Below are positions 27,319 to 36,190 of a DNA stretch of 64,000 bases, one piece after another (within the stretch, counting starts at the first letter, position 1; every line of letters starts with the position of its first letter). The notes below the pieces were generated by a model. The model searched no databases. It saw only the letters and a list, made by a program, of their open reading frames with translations, and was not told the DNA's origin. The position numbers were made by a program, and so were the translations under genes. Source of the stretch: Bacillota bacterium (lineage in GTDB: Bacteria > Bacillota > Clostridia > Acetivibrionales > DSM-1351); assembly GCA_023392075.1 (NCBI GenBank), contig JAEVZU010000180.1, forward strand, positions 1 through 64,000, in the 5' to 3' direction.

Positions 27319-28887
27319 ATGTCTCTGGAATTAGTTAAAGAGGCCTTTAAGGTGAATAATTTATTAGGTGAGGATACAATTCAGACAGTTATCGAAAATG
27401 ATATAATAGTCCCGGATACAAAACCGGACATTGCCAGAGTGCTTCTTCTAGACGGGGATATTTTCGTTACTGGCTGTGATACTGGAACAGACAGGGCAGT
27501 CACCTCAGGCTGTATCGTATGTAAAATCCTATATGTTGCGGATGATGAAGCGAGGAGCGTTAAAAGTATCATATCAAATATACCGTTTTCCTACACTCTT
27601 GATATACCCGGTGTCAGGGGCGGCATGAAATGCAGAACAAAAGGCATTTTGGAACATATGGACTATAATCTTCTGAATGGAAGAAAAATAAATGTAAAAG
27701 CTATACTGTCCCTGAACTGCAGAGCTCAGGAGGAGATTGAAAGGGAATACTGCTCAGGTGTAGCCGGACTGGAGGATGTCCAGGTTCTCAAGGATAATGT
27801 CATGCTGAATTCATTTCTGGGCAGCAACAAGGTTAACTATGTAATCAAGGAGGACCTTGATTTGCCGTCCAGCAAACCCACAATCGGAGAAGTTCTGAGC
27901 AATGATGTAAAAATAACGGGTAAGGATTTCAAGATAGCTGACGGCAGAGTCATAGTCAAGGGTGACATAGCTATTTCCACACTATATGTAGCTGATGATG
28001 AGTCAAGAAGTATGCAGTACATGGAGAATGAAGTAGCATTTACTCAGTTTGTTGAACTTGATGGTGTAGATGATGATACCCTGGTGGATGTGGATTATGA
28101 TTTGATAGATTATAAAGTTGACGCTGCAGAGGATGCTGATGGAGAACTCAGAAGCTTGAGAGCCGAAGTTAATTTAAACATATATGTGGAAGGTACCAGC
28201 AATAGAGAGGCAGAAATACTTGCAGATGCATACAGCCCGAAATTGAGGATTTCCCTGGAAAAGAGCAGCATCGAACTGGACGAAATATTTGCGGAAAACA
28301 GAAGCCAGATTACAATCCGGGATGTTGTTGATTTAAATGACTTCTCGCCGGAAGTGTCTGAAATATTCAATGTTATATCCAAATATAATACTGCCGATAT
28401 GAGACTTGAAGAGGATAGAGTGATGATTGAAGGGTCGGTACAAAATAATCTGCTTTATCTGGCCAACAGCGAGGATCAGCCCATATTCTGTTTCAAGAAG
28501 GATATTCCTTTCAAGCATGAGATAGAAATAAAGGGAGTAAACAGAGACATGAAGCCCAATGTATCCCTGGAAATGGAGCATTGCAACTACAGTATGGTTT
28601 CCTCCGATCAGGTGGAGATAAGGGTAGTATTAGGGGTAAATACTAAAGTGGAGGCCAAGAAGAAGGTCCCGGTCATATTTAAAGCCAACGAAGGGCAAAT
28701 AGATGAAAAGAAAATGCAGGCAATGCCCAGTGTAATAATATATATTACACAGCCGGGGGACAGTTTGTGGAAAATTGCAAAGAAATACGGAACAACTGTG
28801 GATATTTTAATGAAAATCAACAACTTCCAGGAAAGAGATGTTTTAATGGTAGGCCAGCAGATTCTTGTTCTTAAGAAGGCAATATAA
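27319..28887 (+). CDS. sipL: SPOCS (DUF3794) and LysM protein, SipL-like spore coat assembly factor
   Basis: A 522-residue protein with repeated SPOCS/DUF3794 modules, each carrying a variant of I-V-P-D-T-K-P-D-I-A-R-V-L (about residue 32) or L-P-S-S-K-P-T-I-G-E-V-L (about 182). It ends with a LysM domain, Q-P-G-D-S-L-W-K-I-A-K-K-Y-G, near residue 475. This layout matches SipL of Clostridioides difficile, which binds SpoIVA through LysM and anchors the coat on the forespore. It has no signal peptide, as expected for a mother-cell protein. The gene is monocistronic with a terminator behind it. Confidence 0.85.
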   Translation: MSLELVKEAFKVNNLLGEDTIQTVIENDIIVPDTKPDIARVLLLDGDIFVTGCDTGTDRAVTSGCIVCKILYVADDEARSVKSIISNIPFSYTLDIPGVRGGMKCRTKGILEHMDYNLLNGRKINVKAILSLNCRAQEEIEREYCSGVAGLEDVQVLKDNVMLNSFLGSNKVNYVIKEDLDLPSSKPTIGEVLSNDVKITGKDFKIADGRVIVKGDIAISTLYVADDESRSMQYMENEVAFTQFVELDGVDDDTLVDVDYDLIDYKVDAAEDADGELRSLRAEVNLNIYVEGTSNREAEILADAYSPKLRISLEKSSIELDEIFAENRSQITIRDVVDLNDFSPEVSEIFNVISKYNTADMRLEEDRVMIEGSVQNNLLYLANSEDQPIFCFKKDIPFKHEIEIKGVNRDMKPNVSLEMEHCNYSMVSSDQVEIRVVLGVNTKVEAKKKVPVIFKANEGQIDEKKMQAMPSVIIYITQPGDSLWKIAKKYGTTVDILMKINNFQERDVLMVGQQILVLKKAI

Positions 28888-28925
28888 GCATAAAAATATA
28901 GAACATATCCATAAATATTTACCTT

Positions 28926-28960
28926 AACAGGTTTCCGATTATTTCGGAAACCTGTCTTTA
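28926..28960 (+). terminator. Terminator of the SipL-like gene
   Basis: AACAGGTTTCCGA pairs with TCGGAAACCTGT over a short loop, followed by a weak T-rich tail. Confidence 0.75.
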
Positions 28961-29198
28961 TGTTAAGAAAAATTGGGGTGTTAATCAATGGATGCAAACT
29001 GGTAAGCAGCTTTGAAAAAATAGAAAGAATCTGGATTATTGACATAAACATACTGAATTAGTAAACTGGATAAATAGTAATGCTGCTTGCGCATTATTAT
29101 ATTCAGATTATGCTTTATTAGATTTCTAAGATTCTAAGATATATTTAATTTTATAAAAATATATAATTATTTTGTGATAATTAGAAAGAGATGATACC
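28961..29198 (+). other. AT-rich gap before the two-component genes
   Basis: No gene seen. A short direct repeat of TTCTAAGA occurs near 29126-29142, and the ribosome site AAAGAGATG-like sequence precedes the kinase start. I could not place a convincing promoter. Confidence 0.4.
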
Positions 29199-30989
29199 AT
29201 GCATCGTTTAATTACCATTGTTAGAAATCAATTATTCAGTATAAAACTTCAATCCATACAAACGAAAATATTCTTTTTATGCCTGATCATTGCTTTAAGC
29301 GTAATGGCGCTGTCGCTGCAGGTTGTTTATAGGTCTGCCTCAAAGGTGGTTGAGGAAAATGCGTATAATTACATTTATGAAAGTATGAAATATGCCGAAT
29401 CCAATTTAAATATCATGGTACAGGATGCCATGAATATAAGTCTGGCTATAGCAACAAATAGCGATATCATTCTGGAAAATATTTTGAGCAACTCGCAAGC
29501 TGCTACCTATCAGGAATTCAGAGAAAAAAGACTGGTCCAAAACTATCTCTCAAGCTTTATGACAAATAAAAGCTATATTAATATGGCAGCAGTTATAACA
29601 ACGGATGGACGCTGTTTTCAGTCCAGCGGGACTATGTTGTTGAAAGATGTCATTAACGAATCCTGGTTCAAGTCTTCTATTGGGAACTCATCAGTACAGA
29701 TTTTTTATAATTCACCGGGAGATAAGCAAATTTTTGTTTGCCGGCCCATTAAATATAATCGAAAAGTTATAGCTTTGATAATTATTGAATTAAATTATGA
29801 GATATTGAAAAAGGTATATAACGTTGCACCATTGGAACAGGCGCAGATACTTACCCTCACGTCTGCAGGAAATGTTGTATTTACCAATAGCGAAAAGAAT
29901 GAAATTGTAAATATAGCCAACACCCCTTTGGAAAAATCCATAAAGGAATATAAGCCTGAAAAGAGGTATTACATAATTGATGACGAAAAAAAGCTGATGG
30001 TGCTGTACCATTCGTCGATAAATCAATTAACCACCGTAGGAACCATTTCATATGACAAGCTGATAACCGAAGCCTTAAGTATAAGGAACATAATGTTTAT
30101 AATTCTGATCATATGCCTCGTGCTGGCAGTTGTTTTTTCATGGTACTTTTCCCGGTTTCTTTGCAGGAATATTCAAAGCTTGAAAAATAATATGAATGAA
30201 ATAAGAAGCGGTGATTTGAATGTCAGAGCCAGTATAATAAGTCAGGATGAAATTGGAGATATGGCATTGCATTTTAATCATATGATGGATGACATTCAGG
30301 GATTGATGACAGAAATAAAACAAAAGGAGAAGCAGAAGCGTGAAGCTGAATATATGGCGCTACAGTCTCAAATCCAGCCGCATTTTATTTATAATGCAAT
30401 CAACAGTATAAAATATGTTGCCCATATGAGGAATGAAACAGAGATTGAGCAGGTTTCAATCGCGCTTGTGCAGCTTCTCAGAAGTGTTCTTGGAAACACC
30501 TCCGAATTTATACCATTATGGAAGGAATGCGAGTACATAAAAGACTATATTTGTATCCAGCAGTTTAAAGCAAGGACTGAATATTCGGTAGTATGGGATG
30601 TAGAGGAAGACTTGTGGGATATTCCTCTGCCCAAGCTTTTACTGCAGCCTATAGTGGAAAATGCCATAATTCATGGTATAGCGCATAAAAAGGATGGCCG
30701 TGTTGAAATACAGGTTTTTTCACAAGGCGGACAGATACATTTTAAGATTACCGATAACGGAAAGGGAATGGAACAGGAGGAGATAGACTTTTTATTGCAG
30801 GGAGAAAACGAGAAAACACATTTCCGTAACGTAGGGATTTCAAATGTGTTCGGGCGCATACAGTCAATTTACGGTGACGGTTATGGGGGAGAAATAACAA
30901 GCTTTCCAGGGGCGTTTACCTGTATTGAACTTCGGATACCGTTAACCGGTAAGGAGGAAATCTCACATGTTAAAGATTCTAATAGTTGA
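29199..30989 (+). CDS. Sensor histidine kinase, YesM/LytS-type
   Basis: A 596-residue membrane kinase. TM1 lies at about residues 21-43, an extracellular sensor domain at 45-285, TM2 at 288-310 and a HAMP linker next. The His_kinase box is Q-S-Q-I-Q-P-H395-F-I-Y-N-A-I-N-S-I, followed by an HATPase_c domain with E-N-A-I-I-H-G and D-N-G-K-G-M. Kinases of this type usually sense extracellular sugars together with a neighbouring ABC system. The response-regulator gene overlaps its end by 23 nt. It probably responds to the glycan handled by the downstream transporter and sulfatase. Confidence 0.93.
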   Translation: MHRLITIVRNQLFSIKLQSIQTKIFFLCLIIALSVMALSLQVVYRSASKVVEENAYNYIYESMKYAESNLNIMVQDAMNISLAIATNSDIILENILSNSQAATYQEFREKRLVQNYLSSFMTNKSYINMAAVITTDGRCFQSSGTMLLKDVINESWFKSSIGNSSVQIFYNSPGDKQIFVCRPIKYNRKVIALIIIELNYEILKKVYNVAPLEQAQILTLTSAGNVVFTNSEKNEIVNIANTPLEKSIKEYKPEKRYYIIDDEKKLMVLYHSSINQLTTVGTISYDKLITEALSIRNIMFIILIICLVLAVVFSWYFSRFLCRNIQSLKNNMNEIRSGDLNVRASIISQDEIGDMALHFNHMMDDIQGLMTEIKQKEKQKREAEYMALQSQIQPHFIYNAINSIKYVAHMRNETEIEQVSIALVQLLRSVLGNTSEFIPLWKECEYIKDYICIQQFKARTEYSVVWDVEEDLWDIPLPKLLLQPIVENAIIHGIAHKKDGRVEIQVFSQGGQIHFKITDNGKGMEQEEIDFLLQGENEKTHFRNVGISNVFGRIQSIYGDGYGGEITSFPGAFTCIELRIPLTGKEEISHVKDSNS

Positions 30990-32463
30990 TGATGAGGCAG
31001 TTTCACTTAAATATATCAGCAGCTTGATAGATTGGGAAAAAAACGGATATGAATTATGTGCCGCTTCAAGCAGTGCAAAAGAAGCTATGGAGGTTCTTGA
31101 ACACCGGCATATAGATATTGTTCTTTTGGATGTATTTATGCCGGGTGAAACCGGTATTGACCTGTCACGTAAAATTGCACGCTTTTACCCTTCTGTTGCC
31201 ATGGTAGCCATTAGCAGCTATGATGATTATGATTATGTACGTGAAATACTTAAAAATGGTGCACATGACTATATTTTAAAGCATCGTTTGAACTCGGAGG
31301 TTTTAGCTGGTGTACTATCAACAGTAGCAGAGAATCTGGGACACACCGCCGTTAAAAAAACATCAATTATGTTACGGCAGGAGGTGGAAAGGTGGCTATG
31401 CGGAGACCAGGCATGTCCATTTCCATCGGGAGGCAAATGGTTGACTGTAACCACTGCATATGTAGAATGGCCCCAGGAAATAACCGGAGATATGAAAATT
31501 ACTGTAAGTGAAGGCATATTGAGAATCCTGGAATCCTGCACAGGTGAAAAACAAACAGCAACCGCCGTCTATCTGCCTTCAGACAGGTTTGTAATTTGCA
31601 CGTTGTTTTCCAACACAGTTTCAATGGCTAAAATAAAAAATGAATTATTTATAAATACAGCGAAAAGCAAAAACAGTATCAAACTTGTTTACAATTTGGA
31701 TTTAATGGCACAGGAATGCCCATTGACATCAACCAGAGAAAAGCTGCCCTTTTTGGAAGCAAAAACTGCAGAACAGCTGAAAAGTTTACATAATAATGGA
31801 AAAAGTAAAAAGGAATCCGGGATTTCGCTTACTCTTTCACAAAAAAAACAGATAGTTCTGGTATTGGAAGAACGTAATCCTGAATCTGCAGAAATCCTTA
31901 TAAAGGATATTTACAACCGCATAAAAGAGGGTGATACAGCCTCCTATCTGCTGGTGACAAAGGAATTGATAGAAATTCTTAAGGCTGCCATGCAGGAATA
32001 TCAAATAAATCTGGACTTTCTGCCAAGCGGAAATGCCTTATTTGAGTGGATACAAACCAAGACAATAGAAGAACTCGTTCTGCGGATTTCAGGAATGTAT
32101 CGTCAGGTCATAAAGGAAGCGTCAAGCAAACATCAAAAATTTTCCGAACATGTACTTCGAGCAAATGAATATATCAATAATCATTATACATCAAACATCG
32201 GGTTAAAAGAGGTGGCTGATAATATAGGCATATCCCCAGCTTACTTGAGCCGTATATATAGCCAGGAAGCAGGAATGACCCTTACGGATTATCTGAATAA
32301 AATAAGAATAAATGCGGCAAAAGGTTATTTGCTCTCAGGTATTCAATTAAAGAAAGTGGCATTAAATTGCGGATTCAGCAGTTACAATTATTTCTTTAAA
32401 GTTTTCAAAGATGTTGAGGGAGTGACTCCACATGATTTTTTAAATTCCAATAACATAAAGTAA
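30967..32463 (+). CDS. AraC-type response regulator, YesN-type
   Basis: A 498-residue regulator. The N-terminal receiver domain has phosphoacceptor D55 in V-L-L-D-V-F-M-P, acidic D-D at residues 8-9 and K at about 103. A long linker leads to a C-terminal AraC/XylS double helix-turn-helix (about residues 395-495, with V-A-D-N-I-G-I-S-P-A-Y-L-S-R and C-G-F-S-S-Y-N-Y-F-F-K). It is coupled to the kinase by gene overlap and likely activates the adjacent transporter operon. Confidence 0.93.
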   Translation: MLKILIVDDEAVSLKYISSLIDWEKNGYELCAASSSAKEAMEVLEHRHIDIVLLDVFMPGETGIDLSRKIARFYPSVAMVAISSYDDYDYVREILKNGAHDYILKHRLNSEVLAGVLSTVAENLGHTAVKKTSIMLRQEVERWLCGDQACPFPSGGKWLTVTTAYVEWPQEITGDMKITVSEGILRILESCTGEKQTATAVYLPSDRFVICTLFSNTVSMAKIKNELFINTAKSKNSIKLVYNLDLMAQECPLTSTREKLPFLEAKTAEQLKSLHNNGKSKKESGISLTLSQKKQIVLVLEERNPESAEILIKDIYNRIKEGDTASYLLVTKELIEILKAAMQEYQINLDFLPSGNALFEWIQTKTIEELVLRISGMYRQVIKEASSKHQKFSEHVLRANEYINNHYTSNIGLKEVADNIGISPAYLSRIYSQEAGMTLTDYLNKIRINAAKGYLLSGIQLKKVALNCGFSSYNYFFKVFKDVEGVTPHDFLNSNNIK

Positions 32464-32581
32464 AAATTTTGGTGAAAGAAATAAAGATATTGGTGTATAA
32501 CATTAATATTTGCCTCCTTATGGTTGTTATAATTAATGCAACAGTAGCGCTATTACATAGTTTTATTAAGGGGGAAGAATA

Positions 32582-34195
32582 ATGAAACAAATTCAAAAAA
32601 AGTTATGCCTGCTTTTAGCGACAATAGTTCTGACAGGATCATTAGCCGCTTGCGGCAATTCAGCAAAACAGGAAACAGCTGATTCTACTGCCGCAGTTTC
32701 AACAGTAAATTCTTCCGGGGATACCGGTGTAAAAGCTGAAGGCTTTCCAATTGTGGATGAACCTATAACACTTTCGGTATTCGGACAGAGAGATCAGAAT
32801 CAGATTGAATGGAAGAATATGCTGATTTTTCAGGAATATGAAAAGAAGACTAACATCAAATTGGATTATCAGGAAGTTCCTGCTCAGGGATATGCCGAAA
32901 AGAAAAGCCTTCTGTTTGCCTCAAATCAACTTCCGGATATATTTCTACGCGCTTTTTTAACTAAAGAAGATATGACGACATTTGGTACCTCCAGTCAGCA
33001 GCTTGTTGACCTTGGACAGTATATTGAAAAATATGCACCGAATATTAACTCGATTTTTAAAGAACACAATGCAATTTATAATTCTCAATTGGCGCCGGAT
33101 GGAAAGATATATACCTTGCCGGAAATTAACCTGAGTGCTACAGGGCTTTTAGGGTTTAAACAGTGGATCAACAAGGATTGGCTGGACAAAGCGGGAATGA
33201 AGGCACCAACCACTTTGGAAGAGTTAAAAGCCGTGCTTATTGCATTCAGAGACAACGATCCGAACGGTAACGGCAAGAAGGACGAGATACCCATGGGAAT
33301 ACGCGAACCGTCATCTATATATGTGTTAGGCGGATCCTTCGGCCTGGATCATCAAATGTCAGATACTATAAATATTGAAAACGGAAAAATTCACTACTGG
33401 CTTACCGATGACCGCTTTAAGGAATATTTGCAATGGCTCAATGAGTTATATAAAGAAAAGCTGCTCTGGCAGGAGTATTACAAGAATGACCGTCCGGCAT
33501 GGAGAAGCAATCTTGCAAATGCTTCATATGGTGTAATGTACATGCCTTATTCGGATGTGTTTATCAATGTAGAAAGCCAATTTACCGGACTTGATCCCAT
33601 AAAAGGACCGCGCGGAGACCAGCTTATGGCTGATGTATCAACCGGTATCGGAGATCCGGGAGCCTTTGCTGTCAGCAACAGCTGCAAATATCCTGAAGCT
33701 GCGGTGAGATGGGTTGATTATTTCTACAGTGAAGAAGGTTCAATTTTCAGCAGATATGGAATAGAAGGGCAAACTTATCATAAGGATGAAGCCGGAAATC
33801 CGGTAATAAACGATGAAATTCTTAAAGCTCCGGAAGGATTTATGACAGCCCTCGGAAAAATATGCCTGACACCCGGAGGAGCAAATCCTGCATTGATAAG
33901 TGATAAAACAGACGGGATAGTTGCAAGCGCACTTACCAAAAAAATCGCCGCTGAGCAGGCCGGATATATGCCTGAAAAGGTATATGCCAAACCAATACTC
34001 AGTGTAGAGGATACCGAAAGAGTAAATACAATAAATCAGGATTTAGTTAAATATCGTGACGAAGCCGTAACAAAATTCATCATCGGTGAGTACGGTTTTG
34101 ATAAATGGGATGTTTATTGTAATACGATTAATAAAATTGGAATGGGCGAGCTGGAACAAATCTATCAGAAGGCGTTTGACAAGCTGGAAAAATAA
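32582..34195 (+). CDS. Lpl-type ABC transporter solute-binding lipoprotein
   Basis: A 537-residue extracellular binding protein of the LplA/YtcQ group, longer than ordinary family 1 proteins, as is typical for that group. The signal peptide ends at the lipobox L-A-A-C with lipid-modified C24, followed by a Ser/Thr linker. The ATG follows AAGGGGGAAGAATA. A strong hairpin downstream separates it from its permeases. The ligand is likely a complex, perhaps sulfated, glycan given the sulfatase at the end of the cluster (inference). Confidence 0.92.
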   Translation: MKQIQKKLCLLLATIVLTGSLAACGNSAKQETADSTAAVSTVNSSGDTGVKAEGFPIVDEPITLSVFGQRDQNQIEWKNMLIFQEYEKKTNIKLDYQEVPAQGYAEKKSLLFASNQLPDIFLRAFLTKEDMTTFGTSSQQLVDLGQYIEKYAPNINSIFKEHNAIYNSQLAPDGKIYTLPEINLSATGLLGFKQWINKDWLDKAGMKAPTTLEELKAVLIAFRDNDPNGNGKKDEIPMGIREPSSIYVLGGSFGLDHQMSDTINIENGKIHYWLTDDRFKEYLQWLNELYKEKLLWQEYYKNDRPAWRSNLANASYGVMYMPYSDVFINVESQFTGLDPIKGPRGDQLMADVSTGIGDPGAFAVSNSCKYPEAAVRWVDYFYSEEGSIFSRYGIEGQTYHKDEAGNPVINDEILKAPEGFMTALGKICLTPGGANPALISDKTDGIVASALTKKIAAEQAGYMPEKVYAKPILSVEDTERVNTINQDLVKYRDEAVTKFIIGEYGFDKWDVYCNTINKIGMGELEQIYQKAFDKLEK

Positions 34196-34201
34196 TTTAG
34201 A

Positions 34202-34242
34202 AAAATGCGGCAGAAGAATACGCCAAAAATCTGCCGCATTTT
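34202..34242 (+). terminator. Hairpin with T-run between binding protein and permeases
   Basis: A perfect 12-bp stem, AAAATGCGGCAG with CTGCCGCATTTT, running into TTTTTT. It looks like a true terminator but lies inside the transport cluster, so it is probably leaky or works by mRNA processing to favour the binding protein. Confidence 0.75.
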
Positions 34243-34273
34243 TTAAACCTGCACCTTTGAAAGGAAGATATAA

Positions 34274-35191
34274 ATGCCGACACAATCAAAGCAATTGTTT
34301 AAAACCTTACGTTCAAAATACGATTTATATATACTTTTTGCAATACCGTTTATATGGTACATAATTTTTAAATATGTACCCATCTATGGAATTCAGATAG
34401 CCTTTAAAAACTACAACCCGTCATTGGGGATTATGGACAGCCCATGGGCCGGAATGAAGTATTTTGAACAATTTTTCAATTCATACTATTTTAAGGATCT
34501 TATTGTAAATACCCTGAGTCTCAGCTTGTTTCAGATGGCGATTGGGTTTCCGATCCCAATAATCCTGGCACTTATGGTTAATGAAATAAGAAGCAGGCAT
34601 TTTCAAAAAGTTATTCAGAATGTTACCTATATTCCTCATTTTCTATCAGTTGTAGTTGTCGTAAGTATGATAAATTTATTCTCAAATCCCGAATATGGAA
34701 TCTTTAACAAACTTACCGGATTGTTCGGTATTCAGGCAGTGGATTTGGTTGCAAAAGCTGAACTTTTCCAGCCCCTGTATGTGTTTTCGACCGTATGGCA
34801 GGAAATGGGGTTTAATTCTATTATTTATATAGCCGCACTTTCTGCTATAGACCCTTCACTTTATGAAGCTGCTGTGATCGATGGGGCATCGCGTCTTCAA
34901 AAAATACTTCATATTTCAATACCATGTATTTTACCAACTATTATAATTTTATTTATCATGCGTATCGGCAATACAATGGAAATCGGCTTTGAAAAAGTGC
35001 TGCTGATGCAGAATCCCGTAAATATGTCCAATAGTGAGATTATAGCCACATTTATTTACAAGAACGGTATTCAAAAGGGTCAATTCAGTTATAGTGCCGC
35101 AGCAGGGCTTTTTAATTCCATGATAAACTTTTTACTTTTGATTGGTGCAAACTTTATTTCCCGTCGGGCAACTAAGACGAGCTTGTGGTAG
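34274..35191 (+). CDS. ABC transporter permease, LplB type
   Basis: A 305-residue permease with six membrane segments. The N-terminal Y-V-P-I-Y-G-I-Q-I-A-F-K-N-Y is characteristic of LplB/YtcP partners, and the EAA loop Y-E-A-A-V-I-D-G-A-S lies near residue 197. AAGGAAGATATAA precedes the ATG. It forms the channel with the following permease; no ATPase is encoded nearby. Confidence 0.92.
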   Translation: MPTQSKQLFKTLRSKYDLYILFAIPFIWYIIFKYVPIYGIQIAFKNYNPSLGIMDSPWAGMKYFEQFFNSYYFKDLIVNTLSLSLFQMAIGFPIPIILALMVNEIRSRHFQKVIQNVTYIPHFLSVVVVVSMINLFSNPEYGIFNKLTGLFGIQAVDLVAKAELFQPLYVFSTVWQEMGFNSIIYIAALSAIDPSLYEAAVIDGASRLQKILHISIPCILPTIIILFIMRIGNTMEIGFEKVLLMQNPVNMSNSEIIATFIYKNGIQKGQFSYSAAAGLFNSMINFLLLIGANFISRRATKTSLW

Positions 35192-35204
35192 GGGAGGAAA
35201 AGTG

Positions 35205-36089
35205 ATGAAAATCAAACAGAATGCCAACGATTTTATATTTGATATATTTTTGAACATTATGGGTGCATTGATTATTTTAGTGGTGCTTTATCCCTTGATA
35301 TTCGTGCTTTCGGCTTCCTTTTCCGACCCTGATATGGTATTGCACGGAAAAGTGGTATTATTCCCGAAAGGATTTACTCTTGAACCTTATAAGATGGTTT
35401 TTGATAATGATAAAATATGGAATGGATACCTGAATACACTCTTTTATACTGTAGCCGGTACTTTTATCAATATTGTACTGACTGTTGCGGCAGCATACCC
35501 GCTTAGCAGAAAAGACATGCCCGGGCGCAGGATTTTAACTATAGTCATAATATTTACCATGTATTTCAACGGAGGGCTTATACCAACATACCTCCTGGTA
35601 CGTGATTTGGGTATGAATAATACAATTTGGGCGATATTGATACCCGGTGCCATATCTACCTATAATCTGATAGTGGCAAGAACCTTTTTTGAGTCAAGTA
35701 TTCCGCATGAAATTTATGAATCCGCAATGCTTGACGGATGCTCAAATATCCGTATGCTCACAAGTATAGTATTGCCCCTGTCATCAGCCATCCTTGCAGT
35801 ACTGGTGCTTTATTACGGGGTTGCTCATTGGAATTCCTATTTTCCTGCATTAGTCTATCTGCGGGATGAGAAATTGTTTCCTTTGCAGATTATTCTGAGA
35901 GATATCCTGTTACTTGGTCAAACTGAGCAAATGGGCACAAACGATGTGGGCATGGGAGAAAAAATTAAAATGGCGGAAGGTATAAAGTATTCTGTAATTG
36001 TCATTTCAAGTGTACCGGTTCTTTTGTTATATCCTTTTGCCCAGAAATATTTCGTAAAAGGTGTTATGATAGGAGCAGTGAAAGGTTAA
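35205..36089 (+). CDS. ABC transporter permease, LplC/YtcP type
   Basis: A 294-residue permease. Typical features are N-G-G-L-I-P-T-Y-L-L-V near residue 120, the EAA loop Y-E-S-A-M-L-D-G-C-S and the C-terminal K-G-V-M-I-G-A-V-K-G. Upstream in-frame codons to 35142 overlap lplB, but GGGGAGG at 35190-35197 selects the ATG at 35205 (a GTG at 35202 is closer than usual). Confidence 0.92.
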   Translation: MKIKQNANDFIFDIFLNIMGALIILVVLYPLIFVLSASFSDPDMVLHGKVVLFPKGFTLEPYKMVFDNDKIWNGYLNTLFYTVAGTFINIVLTVAAAYPLSRKDMPGRRILTIVIIFTMYFNGGLIPTYLLVRDLGMNNTIWAILIPGAISTYNLIVARTFFESSIPHEIYESAMLDGCSNIRMLTSIVLPLSSAILAVLVLYYGVAHWNSYFPALVYLRDEKLFPLQIILRDILLLGQTEQMGTNDVGMGEKIKMAEGIKYSVIVISSVPVLLLYPFAQKYFVKGVMIGAVKG

Positions 36090-36120
36090 AAAGGTTGAAA
36101 GAATTATATAAATGAGTGAA

Positions 36121-36190
36121 GGAGGTACCGAGCCCATGCCGTTTCTATCATTATGTTTTGTGCGAAATGCCGGGCATGGGCATAATTATG
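36121..36190 (+). promoter_or_regulatory. Hairpin between Shine-Dalgarno and start codon of the sulfatase
   Basis: A strong AAGGAGG ends at 36125, but the first ATG giving a conserved sulfatase N-terminus is at 36188, 62 nt later. Between them GCCCATGCC (36132-36140) pairs perfectly with GGCATGGGC (36173-36181). Folding this hairpin leaves about 12 nt of unpaired distance between the ribosome site and the ATG, so initiation may cross the hairpin or be controlled by it. Confidence 0.5.
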
